Of a DNA stretch of 64,000 nt, positions 37,885 through 46,396 are shown piece by piece (the stretch's first letter is position 1; every line of letters begins with the position of its first letter). The notes beneath the pieces were generated by a model. It saw only the letters and a list, made by a program, of their open reading frames with translations, was not told the origin of the DNA and ran no database searches. The position numbers and the translations under genes were made by a program. This stretch comes from Sphingosinicella terrae (GTDB lineage Bacteria; Pseudomonadota; Alphaproteobacteria; Sphingomonadales; Sphingomonadaceae): positions 124,001 through 188,000 of the forward strand of contig NZ_QDFY01000002.1 of the NCBI RefSeq assembly GCF_003347635.1, given 5' to 3'.

Positions 37885-38538
37885 ATGAAATTCTTCGTCG
37901 ACACCGCCGACACCGCCGAAATTCGGGACTTGGCCGAGACCGGCCTGCTCGACGGCGTCACCACCAATCCCAGCCTGATCCACAAGGCCGGCCGCGATTT
38001 CCTCGAGGTCGTCGCCGAGATCTGCCGGATCGTCCCCGGACCGGTCTCGGCCGAGGTAGTCGCGCTCGAGCATGACGAGATGATGCGCGAGGCCGAGGTG
38101 CTCCGGAAGATCGCCGACAATATCGCGGTCAAGGTGCCGCTCACCGTCGATGGCCTCAAGACCTGCCGCAAGCTCACCGCCGACGGCACCATGGTCAACG
38201 TCACCCTGTGCTTCTCGGCCAACCAGGCTCTGCTCGCCGCCAAGGCCGGGGCGACCTTCATCTCGCCCTTCGTCGGCCGCCACGACGATGTCGGCTACCC
38301 CGGCATGGAACTGATCGCCGACATCCGCCTCATCTACGACAATTACGATTTCCCGACGGAGATCCTCGTCGCCAGCGTGCGCAATCCGATTCACGTCCAC
38401 GACGCCGCCAAGCTCGGCGCCGACGTCATGACGGCGCCGCCGGGCGTGATCCGCCAGCTCTTCAAGCACCCGCTCACCGACAATGGCCTCAAGGCGTTCC
38501 TGGCCGATTGGGAGAAGACGGGACAGAAGATCGGCTGA
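37885..38538 (+). CDS. fsa: Fructose-6-phosphate aldolase / transaldolase (small TalC type)
   Basis: A 217-residue class I aldolase, the length expected for the FSA/TalC group. Motifs are [18 protein letters not shown], the Schiff-base lysine in NIAVKVPLT, and [26 protein letters not shown] (core FSANQA and ISPFVGR). It likely works as a transaldolase in the pentose phosphate pathway. I prefer ATG 37885 over ATG 37876 because AAGGGG ends too close to the earlier one. This gene normally accompanies priA and atpH in alphaproteobacteria. Confidence 0.92.
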   Translation: MKFFVDTADTAEIRDLAETGLLDGVTTNPSLIHKAGRDFLEVVAEICRIVPGPVSAEVVALEHDEMMREAEVLRKIADNIAVKVPLTVDGLKTCRKLTADGTMVNVTLCFSANQALLAAKAGATFISPFVGRHDDVGYPGMELIADIRLIYDNYDFPTEILVASVRNPIHVHDAAKLGADVMTAPPGVIRQLFKHPLTDNGLKAFLADWEKTGQKIG

Positions 38539-38653
38539 GAGACGTTTGTCCCCGCGACAAGGCCGGCATTCGAAGGCATCTGCCGTCCTCTTGCGCATTG
38601 GCGGGCTCTGCCGTTAAGCTTCGTCCGGACGCGGGGTCGGGGGGAGCGAGCCG

Positions 38654-39355
38654 ATGCGGGCGTTGTGGACGATGATGGCGGCCTTGAGCCTGGCGGTCCT
38701 GCCGGGCTGCGGGGAGGCCGACGCGGCCGACACCACCTTGCGTTATGCGGTTCCCGATAATCCCCAGGACAGCCTCGTCATCCAGGCGGCTTCCGACGGA
38801 CGGATGCGGATCGAGGATGGCCGCGGCCGTCTCGTTCTGGTTCGAGGCGACGAGACGTTGATCGTCTTTCTGCCGCCATCCGGCGGCCGCGCCGCGGCTC
38901 GTCTCGAGGACTATCTCGCCGTCGGCGCAGAGGTGCGGGAACGGATGGTCGCCGCCGGCGCGATGACTGAGGGTCCGGATGTGGAACGCTACGCCGTCCG
39001 GCAGGGTGAGCCGCGCACCGTGGGGGCCTGGCAGGGCACCACCTGGTCGATCGATCCCGTCGAGGCGCCGGGCGTTACCCAGGAAATCGTCGTCTCCACC
39101 GATCCGGCGCTGGCCGACGTCCAGCGCGTCGCGGTCGACGGTTTCGAGGCTTTCGAACAGCCGACCCGCGCGGTGCTGGTATTCCCCGGCGAGTATTTGC
39201 GCCTGAGCCGCGAGACGATGGCGCGTGGCATGCCCATCTCCGTCGACGGCCTCGATCTGCAGAGCGTCAGCCGCGATCCGATCCCCGCCGGCCGGTTCGA
39301 GCTCAATGAGCCGCTGTTGAGCCGCGACCAGCTGCGCGAGCTCGTCGCCCGCTGA
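38654..39355 (+). CDS. Secreted/lipoprotein of unknown function, paralogue of the pseudogene at 43219-43937
   Basis: A 233-residue protein with an N-terminal hydrophobic segment ending in a lipobox-like LPGC (MMAALSLAVLPGC), so it may be a lipoprotein. The mature part opens with TTLRYAVPDNP, continues with RIEDGRGRLVLVRGDE, RLEDYLAVGAEV and GAWQGTTWSIDP, and ends in LLSRDQLREL. I do not recognise a family. A frameshifted copy 4.5 kb downstream, at 43219, retains most of these blocks, indicating a local duplication. Confidence 0.7.
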   Translation: MRALWTMMAALSLAVLPGCGEADAADTTLRYAVPDNPQDSLVIQAASDGRMRIEDGRGRLVLVRGDETLIVFLPPSGGRAAARLEDYLAVGAEVRERMVAAGAMTEGPDVERYAVRQGEPRTVGAWQGTTWSIDPVEAPGVTQEIVVSTDPALADVQRVAVDGFEAFEQPTRAVLVFPGEYLRLSRETMARGMPISVDGLDLQSVSRDPIPAGRFELNEPLLSRDQLRELVAR

Positions 39356-39391
39356 GGCCGACGCTCAGCCTTTCAGCCGGTCGCAGCGGCG

Positions 39392-39931
39392 TCAGCGCTC
39401 CGGCGGCGGCCCGTCGCATCCGGCCGGCTCGAACAGGCCGATCGGCATGGATTCCTGGACCGCGCGCGGGTCTCCGGCCGCGGCCCGTGTCCAGTCATAC
39501 CACAAAGCGGGGCCAAGGCCGCGGGCGAAGAGGAGCGCGGGCGCCGGATCGCTGGTTTGCGGCGGTCCGTCCGCGGTGGAGAGGTCGGCCCTAAACGCAT
39601 CGAACGGCAGGGGAGGCATGTCCGCGGCCTCGATACGTTCGGCCGTGTCGCGCTCCTCGTCATCGTCCATGCGCGCCGCCCGGCGCGGATCGATGTCCGG
39701 CGCGAGATAGGTGCCGCCATAGCCGTTCGGCGAGCCGAGCGAGAACCAGTAGAGATGCTCCGGCGTCCTCAGCCACAAGGCGAGGTCGGAGCCCAATTGC
39801 TTGCGCCTGTCCTGACGTGCGAAGCCGGCGGTGAATTGGGGCGCCCCATTGAGCCGGTACACGGCGCGATCGATCGGACAATCCGGCAGCGGCGCTGCCG
39901 TCGCGACGGCGATGAACAGGGTCAGGATCAT
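39392..39931 (-). CDS. Hypothetical secreted protein
   Basis: A 179-residue protein with a short signal peptide (ILTLFIAVATAAPL) and no recognised domain. It contains repeated aspartate/proline-rich loops (PDIDPRRAARMDDDEERD) and three cysteines (PDCPID, AGCDG). GGAGG lies five bases before ATG 39931. It is convergent with the secreted protein at 38654, and is on the same strand as, and just downstream of, the TorF-type porin gene. Confidence 0.6.
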   Translation of the reverse strand: MILTLFIAVATAAPLPDCPIDRAVYRLNGAPQFTAGFARQDRRKQLGSDLALWLRTPEHLYWFSLGSPNGYGGTYLAPDIDPRRAARMDDDEERDTAERIEAADMPPLPFDAFRADLSTADGPPQTSDPAPALLFARGLGPALWYDWTRAAAGDPRAVQESMPIGLFEPAGCDGPPPER

Positions 39932-40011
39932 GGCGCCTCCGTGAGCAAGCCTGCCCTTCCGAGGCGGGATGCGCAATCGGACACGCCTTCTACGCCCATC
40001 GCCGCGTCCGT

Positions 40012-40743
40012 TCAGCGCGCCAGCGTGATCGAGGCCACCACGGCCGCTCCGGCCGGATTGCGGCCGCGTGGATCCGGGTAGCGGGCGTCGCTGTCGACAT
40101 AGGACAAGGCGAATTCGAGGCCGCCCGCGTCGAGGCGCGCGCCTGCCTCCCAATCCCATTTCCCGCCTCGGTCGTCGAGGTCGAAGGCGCCGGTCTCGCG
40201 GCCGACTCGTCCGTGCAGGGTGATCGGTGTTCCGCCCAAGGCATAGTCGATCGCGGCATAGGCGTAGAGATTGTCGTGGGCGCGGCCGGCTTCGTCACGG
40301 GTGACGCCTTGGGCCGGCACATAATCGACGCCGACGCTGGGGCTCGCAGGCCCGAACGTCGAGGACAGGACCAGCCCCGCCTCGACATAGTCAAGGGCCG
40401 GATCGGACGGATAGACGTACCAGGTCGCTCTTGCGTCGAGCCCGACGGCTCCGAGCTCGGCCGCATATCCGCCGCTGAGGTCGATCTCGAGGTCGGTCTC
40501 CTCGCCGGGCTCCTGGATCGTCGAGCTCCAGAGCCCGGCATAGAGGCCCGATGCATGAGCCACGCTCAGTCCACCCTGCGCCGCCGGCCCGCGATCGGTC
40601 AGTGAAAGGCCCCTGAAGCGGTAATCCGAAACGAGGGTCGCCTCGTAGGACAGGGTCAGCGACGATCCTTCGGCGGCGCGCCCCGGCGTGGGTACCGCGG
40701 CGACGGCGACGCAGGCGAGCAGGATGAAAGGCGAGGGTCGCAT
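40012..40743 (-). CDS. TorF-type putative porin
   Basis: A 243-residue outer membrane beta-barrel protein. It has a signal peptide (FILLACVAVAAVPTPGRAA), followed by the family opening LTLSYEATLVSDYRFRGLSLTDRGPAAQGGL (core SDYRFRGLSLTD) and regularly alternating strands to the C-terminal ITLAR. Members of this family are assumed to be small-solute porins, but substrates are unknown. It lies between the c-di-GMP gene and the hypothetical secreted protein, all on the same strand. Confidence 0.8.
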   Translation of the reverse strand: MRPSPFILLACVAVAAVPTPGRAAEGSSLTLSYEATLVSDYRFRGLSLTDRGPAAQGGLSVAHASGLYAGLWSSTIQEPGEETDLEIDLSGGYAAELGAVGLDARATWYVYPSDPALDYVEAGLVLSSTFGPASPSVGVDYVPAQGVTRDEAGRAHDNLYAYAAIDYALGGTPITLHGRVGRETGAFDLDDRGGKWDWEAGARLDAGGLEFALSYVDSDARYPDPRGRNPAGAAVVASITLAR

Positions 40744-40771
40744 TCGAGAATTTCCGGGGAAGAGGGACGGG

Positions 40772-42958
40772 TCAGGCTGCGGCCACGAACGGCCGGCCGG
40801 AAAGCATCGCGTCGAGATTGTCGGCGGTGAGCGCCGGCGCGAACAGGAAGCCCTGCAGCTCGTTGCACCCGGCCGACTGGAGGAAGCGGAGCTGCTCCTG
40901 GGTCTCGACGCCCTCGGCGGTGACGCTGAGCTTCATCGCCCGGGCGAGGGCGAGCACGGCGGTGACGATGGCAGCCGAATCCACGGTCTGGCCGAGTGCG
41001 TGAATGAAGCTGCGATCGATCTTGATCTTGTCGACCTCGAACTTGCGCAGATAGCTCAGTGACGAATAGCCGGTACCGAAATCGTCGAGAGCGACGGTGA
41101 AGCCGGCGGCGCGAAGCCGCATGAGCGTCGTCCGCACCAGCTCGTCATCGTCGAGCAGCACCCCTTCGGTAACTTCGAGCTGCAGCCGCCCGCTGTCGGC
41201 ACCGGTCTCGTCGACGATGGCCATCAGCCGGTCATAGAAATCCGCCGCCCGGAACTGCATCGGCGACAGGTTGACCGCCATGACGAGGTCGGGCCAGCGT
41301 CGGGACGCGATGCAGGCCTGGCGCACCACCCACTCGCCGAGCCGGGTGATCAGCCCTGTCGTCTCGGCGATGGGAATGAACTGCTCTGGGGAGATCAGGC
41401 CGCGCGTAGGATGATGCCACCGCACCAGCGCCTCGACACCGACCATCGCGTTGCCGGACGCGGAGAATTGCGGCTGGTAATGGACGGCGAGCTCGCCTCC
41501 CTCATCGAGGGCACGCCGCAAATCCTCCTCGACACTGCTGCGCAGCCTCACGGTAGCATCCATTTCCGGCCGGAACAGCCGGTAGCGGTCGCGCCCCTCG
41601 TCCTTGGCCCGGTAGAGAGCGATGTCCGCCTTGCGCAGGAGCTCGTTGCGGTCCGTGCCGGCTTCGGGCGCGAAGACGATGCCGATGCTGACGCCGACAT
41701 GGGCATTTGAGCCGAGGACCCTGAACGGCTTCCTGACCGCTTCGAGAATCCGTTCGCAGAGCGCTTCGACGTCCGCAGCGACGGCGACGTCGGGAAGCAG
41801 CAGCGCGAACTCATCGCCGCCGAGGCGGCAGACGGTGTCGCTGCCGCGCACCAGGCCGCCCAACCGCCGGCCGAATTCCCGAATCAGCGCATCGCCGGCA
41901 AGGTGGCCGAGCGTGTCATTGACATGCTTGAACCTGTCGAGATCGAGGAGCGCGACAGCGACATGGTTGCCGCGCCGGACGCCGGCAAGCGCCAGGTCGA
42001 GGCGGTCTTCGAAGCGCGCCCGGTTGGGCAACCCGGTGAGTGCGTCGTGGAAGGCGAGGTGCTGGGCCTGGGCGCGGCTCGCCTCCAGCTCGAGGCGGCT
42101 GCGCAGGATACGGGTGAGCAGGAAGACGAAGCCGCTGCCGATGAGCGCCAGGACGAGGAGCAGAACCGGGACCATCCGCCGGGCCACCTCGGCGCCGGGG
42201 CGGAATGCCTGCCAGTTGACGTGGCCGATCACCGCACCGGCGCGATTGCGCAGGGGCAGCGAAGCTGGCCCATGCGATACCCATTGGAAATCCGCGCCCT
42301 CGATCCCGTAGTTCGATGCGATCTCCGAGAGGAAGCTGCCATCGACGTAGCGCAGGCTGACGTGTAGCCTTTCCGTTGCCGGCGCCTGCGCGATCGCGCC
42401 CGTTTCCGAGACGATCGGCTTGATGCTCACGAGGACCGGTCGGTTGCGGATGACCAGAATATCGTAGGCGCCGAGCGTCAGCTCGGTTGAACCCTCCGGC
42501 TGTTCCTCGCCGCGGGCGATCCGTCCGCGGAGCTCCGCGGCGAGCGGGAGGGCGTGGTTGGCGATTTCGCGGAACGCCGCCGCGTCGACGCGGCGCCCGC
42601 TTCTCATCGCGTAGACGGCGCGATTGCGGCCGTCTATCACATAGGCCTCGTCGATCTTGTAGAAGTCGTGGAACCAGATCCCGAGATTCTGATCGATCCA
42701 GTCGAGATCCAGAGGCTCCTGGCGCAGGCGGACTACCGCGTCGTCCCAATTGGTGGATGCCTCCTGGTCCTTGCGCACCCTCGCAAGACCCTGGCGCACC
42801 GCCACCGCGACCAGAGCCGTCTGACGCTGGAGGGCCGCCTCGTCGGAACCGGTCGCCGACGCGTGCAGCACGGCGCCGACCAGTCCGCCGAGCAGCACGA
42901 GGACCAGGAGCGCCGGCGCGACGATCGCGCGCCAGTGGAGACGGGCGGCGTCGGTCAT
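40772..42958 (-). CDS. CHASE4 / GGDEF / EAL bifunctional c-di-GMP protein
   Basis: A 728-residue membrane protein. One helix lies near residues 13-33, followed by a periplasmic CHASE4 sensor domain (about 35-255; NWDDAVVRLR, ASNYGIEGADF), a second helix near 262-284, then a GGDEF domain with intact GGDEF (380-384) and an I-site RGSD exactly five residues upstream (371-374), and an EAL domain with intact EAL (509-511), LEVTEG and DDFGTGYSS. Both synthesis and breakdown of c-di-GMP are therefore chemically possible, with product inhibition. ATG 42958 is preferred over an upstream GTG. Confidence 0.93.
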   Translation of the reverse strand: MTDAARLHWRAIVAPALLVLVLLGGLVGAVLHASATGSDEAALQRQTALVAVAVRQGLARVRKDQEASTNWDDAVVRLRQEPLDLDWIDQNLGIWFHDFYKIDEAYVIDGRNRAVYAMRSGRRVDAAAFREIANHALPLAAELRGRIARGEEQPEGSTELTLGAYDILVIRNRPVLVSIKPIVSETGAIAQAPATERLHVSLRYVDGSFLSEIASNYGIEGADFQWVSHGPASLPLRNRAGAVIGHVNWQAFRPGAEVARRMVPVLLLVLALIGSGFVFLLTRILRSRLELEASRAQAQHLAFHDALTGLPNRARFEDRLDLALAGVRRGNHVAVALLDLDRFKHVNDTLGHLAGDALIREFGRRLGGLVRGSDTVCRLGGDEFALLLPDVAVAADVEALCERILEAVRKPFRVLGSNAHVGVSIGIVFAPEAGTDRNELLRKADIALYRAKDEGRDRYRLFRPEMDATVRLRSSVEEDLRRALDEGGELAVHYQPQFSASGNAMVGVEALVRWHHPTRGLISPEQFIPIAETTGLITRLGEWVVRQACIASRRWPDLVMAVNLSPMQFRAADFYDRLMAIVDETGADSGRLQLEVTEGVLLDDDELVRTTLMRLRAAGFTVALDDFGTGYSSLSYLRKFEVDKIKIDRSFIHALGQTVDSAAIVTAVLALARAMKLSVTAEGVETQEQLRFLQSAGCNELQGFLFAPALTADNLDAMLSGRPFVAAA

Positions 42959-43218
42959 GGCGCTGCTCGGTCCGTCGCACCGGTTCCACACGCACACGCG
43001 AGTAGCCCCCTGCCGGCGAAGGCGTGGAAGGCGCGGCCGATCGGCTGGCCGACGGTTGCAGGTCTCGGCGGCAAGAGCGTGTACACAGGATCATTTTAGA
43101 CGACTGTCGGGCCGCGGAGCCGGTGCGCACGCATTTTGGTGCCGGCGTGCAGTGTCGCGCCAGGAACGGGCGGGTTTCGCGCTCGCGAATTTTGCCCGCT
43201 CCCAGGAGGAATGCTACG

Positions 43219-43937
43219 ATGGTTTCTCGGGGGGGCGCTGGAGATGGGACGGGCCTGGTGGAGAAGGGGCTTTGTCGTTCGCCGCACTCGCGGTCGCTGC
43301 CGAGGCGGGGGATGCCACTTTGCGTTACGCCGCCGCCGACGATCCAAGTAACAGCCTTATCATCGAGGTCCCCGGAGCGGTTGCGGGTCGAGGATGGGCG
43401 CGGCCGGGTGGTCATCGTCCGCGATGGCGCGACATTCCTCGTCTTTCCGTCGCCATCCGGAGAGCGGGTGGCGGCGCGGCTCGAAGATTATCTCGCCGTC
43501 GGCGCCGAGATCCGCCAGCATATGGTCGAAGCCGGGCGCTGAGCGGGCAGCCCGACGCAGGACGCTATGTCGCTCGCTGGGAGGGAGCGCGCGCTGTCGG
43601 CGCATGGCAAGGGGCGGTCTGGCAGATCGATCCGGCCCAGCCGCCCGGCATCAGCCATGAGATCGTCGTCTCGGACGATCCGGGCCTGACGGACCTGCGC
43701 GACATCGCGGTTGCCGCGCTCGACGCCTCCGACCGGCCGATGCTCGCCGTCCTCGCGCATCCGGACGACTTCCTCCGGCTCATGCGCGAGACTAGGGCAC
43801 GGGGAATCCCCATCTCAATCGACGGCGTCGAGCTGAGAAGCGTCAGCCGCGACGCAGTACCCGCCCGGCGTTTCGAGCTGGACGCGCCTTTGCTCAGCCG
43901 GGTGCAGCTGCGTGCCCTCGCACCCGGGCGCGATTGA
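43219..43937 (+). pseudogene. Frameshifted paralogue of the secreted protein at 38654
   Basis: The blocks of the intact protein reappear in order but in different frames: an N-terminus after ATG 43219 (AGGAGG nine bases upstream), LSFAALAVAAEAGDATLRYAAADDP in frame 0, RVEDGRGRVVIVRDGATF and RLEDYLAVGAEI in frame +1, then GAWQGAVWQIDP and LLSRVQLRAL back in frame 0 to the end at 43937. Shifts are needed near 43230 (a run of seven G), 43262-43275, 43376-43386 and 43532-43541. Either the duplicate has decayed or the sequence contains several homopolymer errors. Confidence 0.8.
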
Positions 43938-43964
43938 CGAGCGCCCATCAATCCTCATCACTTA

Positions 43965-43982
43965 ACTCACACGCACGTGAGT
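43965..43982. promoter_or_regulatory. Inverted repeat ACTCAC-N6-GTGAGT, candidate operator
   Basis: Six-base arms with a six-base centre (ACGCAC) lie immediately before a consensus-like -35 hexamer TTGACA (43988-43993), about 150 bases upstream of the MFS-TetR gene pair. Spacing and symmetry fit a TetR-family operator. No clear -10 hexamer follows at 17 bases. Confidence 0.45.
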
Positions 43983-44129
43983 GAGCATTGACAGTTAGCG
44001 ACGGGCGGTGCAGCTTCGTCATGCAGGCACCGGCATTCACGATCGGCGCCGCGGAGAGGGACGGATGACGAATCTTCCACCCGACTCGGTCGGGGCCGAG
44101 ACCGGCCGCATCTGGGGGGGACGGGGCCG

Positions 44130-45482
44130 ATGACCGACGTGGCCGCAGATCGGCCGATCGCCGCTTCCCGGCCCGCCCGGCCGGACCGGAGAGCGTGGAC
44201 GGTCCTTGCCATCCTCTGCTTCGTCTACGTCCTCAACTTCCTTGATCGCCAGCTTCTGTCGATCCTCGCCAAGCCGATCCAGGACGATCTCGGCGTCACC
44301 GACGGCCAGCTCGGGCTGATCAGCGGGCTCTATTTCGCCTTATTCTACTGCCTGGTGTCGATCCCGGTCGCCTTTCTGGCCGACCGAACCAACCGGGTGA
44401 AGGTGCTCGCCTTCGCCTGCGCCTTGTGGAGCGCTGCGACGGTCGCCTGCGGCCTGTCGCGAAACTATCCGGAGCTCGCAGTGGCGCGGATGACCGTCGG
44501 CCTGGGCGAGGCGGGCGGCGTGCCGCCCTCCTACGCGATCATCTCGGACTATTTTCCGCCTGGGACACGGGGCACGGCGCTCGGCCTCTACAATCTCGGG
44601 CCGCCGATCGGCCAGGCGTTGGGCGTCGCCTTCGGCGCATCGATCGCCGCCGCCTATAGCTGGCGCGACGCCTTCATCTCTTTGGGCGCGGTCGGTATCG
44701 GCGCCGCCGTCATCGTCCTTCTGTTCGTGCGCGAGCCGCGGCGCGGCCGCCTCGATGCGGCCCCGGTCGCCGCGATGCCGGTGGGCCCACTCCCAGAAGC
44801 GCTTCCTGTTGCGGAGGAAGCGCCGGCCCGCTTCTGGCTCACCTGTCGGATGTTCTTCACCCGCCCCGTGCTGCTGCTCGTGTCGCTCGCCTGCGGCGCC
44901 ACCCAGTTCATCACATACGGGTCGCTCAATTTCACCACGCTCTTCCTGATGCGGGAGAAAGGGATGACCTTGAGCGAGATTGCGATCTGGTATGCCCTCC
45001 TGGTCGGGATCACCGTCAGCGCCGGCATGTACATCTCCGGCCGGCTGACCGACCGTTGGGTCCGCCACGACCGCCGCGGCTATGCCTATATCCCGGCGAT
45101 CGGCCTCACTCTCGCGGTGCCCTTCTTCGTCGGATTCGTCTGGGCGCCGACCTGGCCGCTCGCGCTTCTTCTGCTCGCGCTGCCCACCGGCCTCAATTAT
45201 TTCTACCTCTCGCCGGCGGTCGCCCTGGTGCAGGAAGCCGTGCGGCCCAACCAGCGCGTGCTCGCCGGCGCACTCCTGCTGCTGGTGATGAATCTCATCG
45301 GGCTCGGTCTCGGGCCGACATGGGTGGGGGCGGCGAGCGACGCGTTCCGGGACTCCTATCCCGATCACAGCCTGCAAATGGCCTTCTACACGCTCGTCCC
45401 CTTCTACTTCCTCGCCATCTTCCTCTTCCTGGCCTTGGCGCGCGCGCTCGGTCGCGAGGCAGAGGCCCGCCCGAGGGCCTGA
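44130..45482 (+). CDS. MFS transporter, spinster-like
   Basis: A 450-residue major facilitator. FVYVLNFLDRQLLSILAKPIQDDL (core LNFLDRQLLSIL) and the loop motif FLADRTNRVKVL identify the spinster-like group, often found beside catabolic genes for aromatic, steroid or fatty-acid-like compounds in sphingomonads. A GGLGEAGGVPP-type segment (VGLGEAGGVPPSYA) is present. It is followed without a gap by a TetR regulator and then an SDR gene, so this looks like a small catabolic group. Confidence 0.87.
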   Translation: MTDVAADRPIAASRPARPDRRAWTVLAILCFVYVLNFLDRQLLSILAKPIQDDLGVTDGQLGLISGLYFALFYCLVSIPVAFLADRTNRVKVLAFACALWSAATVACGLSRNYPELAVARMTVGLGEAGGVPPSYAIISDYFPPGTRGTALGLYNLGPPIGQALGVAFGASIAAAYSWRDAFISLGAVGIGAAVIVLLFVREPRRGRLDAAPVAAMPVGPLPEALPVAEEAPARFWLTCRMFFTRPVLLLVSLACGATQFITYGSLNFTTLFLMREKGMTLSEIAIWYALLVGITVSAGMYISGRLTDRWVRHDRRGYAYIPAIGLTLAVPFFVGFVWAPTWPLALLLLALPTGLNYFYLSPAVALVQEAVRPNQRVLAGALLLLVMNLIGLGLGPTWVGAASDAFRDSYPDHSLQMAFYTLVPFYFLAIFLFLALARALGREAEARPRA

Positions 45483-46304
45483 ATGGGCGAATTTCGCGGC
45501 GACGCCTGTCGGCCCGCCGGCCTGCCGACGGATTCCTTTGACCGACAGCGGTTGACCGCGGCGGCGTCCGCGACGATGGCAGAGCACCCGTCACCGTCGG
45601 CGAAAGGCCCCTACTTGCCTGCTGAAGTGAAAAAGCCTCGTCGTACCAAGGCCGAGCAACGTGCCGAGACGATGGAGCAGATCCTCGACGCCGCCGAATA
45701 TCTGTTCTCCAGACACGGACTCTACGGCGTCACGCTCAAGGACGTCGCCAAGCGCGTCGGCGTCCACCACACGCTGCTCAATTACTATTTCGAGGACAAG
45801 AAAAAGCTTTTCGACGCGGTCTTCGCCCGCCGCGCCGTCGTCACCAGCGAACGGCGGATGAAGGCACTCGACGATTACGACGAAGCGACCGGCGGGCGGC
45901 CCACCGTCGAAGGCGCATTGCGGGCCTTCCTCGATACCGATCTGGATCTCTACATCGAGGGCGGGGAGGGCTGGCGCAATTATGCCGCGCTCGGCGCCCA
46001 GGTCGCCAATGCGCCGGAATGGGGCGCCGAGATGATGGATACCCATTTCGACCCGGTCGTGCTGAAGTTGATCGGATTGCTGAAGAAGGCGCTTCCCGGC
46101 TGTGCCGAGGAGGATATCTTCTGGGGCTATCATTTCGTCACCGGTGCGCTGATGCTGACCCTGGCTCGCACCGGCCGCATCGACCGGCTGTCCGGCGGCC
46201 TGTGCCGCTCGGACGATTTCGCCGCGGTGAAGGAACGGATGGCCACCTTCATGGCCGCCGGCCTCCTCGAGATCTGCGCGCCCGACGGACCCTCGCGCGA
46301 CTGA
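45483..46304 (+). CDS. TetR/AcrR family transcriptional regulator
   Basis: A regulator of 273 residues from ATG 45483, which directly follows the MFS stop codon, with GAGGG upstream suggesting coupling; ATG 45576 (MAEHPSP) is an alternative giving 242 residues. The HTH region contains RTKAEQRAETMEQILDAAEYLF and VTLKDVAKRVGVHHTLLNYYF (core DVAKRVGVHHTLLNYYF). The C-terminal domain, with the segment NYAALGAQVANAPEW, resembles regulators of fatty-acid or xenobiotic degradation. It may bind the palindromes at 43965 and 46351. Confidence 0.9.
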   Translation: MGEFRGDACRPAGLPTDSFDRQRLTAAASATMAEHPSPSAKGPYLPAEVKKPRRTKAEQRAETMEQILDAAEYLFSRHGLYGVTLKDVAKRVGVHHTLLNYYFEDKKKLFDAVFARRAVVTSERRMKALDDYDEATGGRPTVEGALRAFLDTDLDLYIEGGEGWRNYAALGAQVANAPEWGAEMMDTHFDPVVLKLIGLLKKALPGCAEEDIFWGYHFVTGALMLTLARTGRIDRLSGGLCRSDDFAAVKERMATFMAAGLLEICAPDGPSRD

Positions 46305-46350
46305 TCGCCGCGGCGGGGGCCGCTATATCCCTCTCGACGCAAAGACATTC

Positions 46351-46364
46351 ACTCGCTAGCCAGT
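46351..46364. promoter_or_regulatory. Near-palindrome ACTCGCTAGCCAGT, candidate operator
   Basis: ACTCGCTAGCCAGT differs from its reverse complement only at the two symmetric positions flanking GCTAGC. It sits 33 bases upstream of the SDR start, within the promoter region, and just after the TetR gene. Its ACT/AGT ends resemble those of the palindrome at 43965, but the centres differ. Confidence 0.35.
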
Positions 46365-46396
46365 TAATCTTTGCAGACTTCGGGAAAGGCAGGTTC

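Noticed and set aside
42959-43218. Possible gene upstream of the frameshifted paralogue
   Set aside because: Open frames through here are extensions of neighbouring frames without start signals; the region is best read as intergenic or leader sequence.
44340-45587. 415-codon minus-strand frame opposite the spinster-like transporter
   Set aside because: Antisense shadow of the transporter, with no motif and Arg/Glu/Gln-rich composition.
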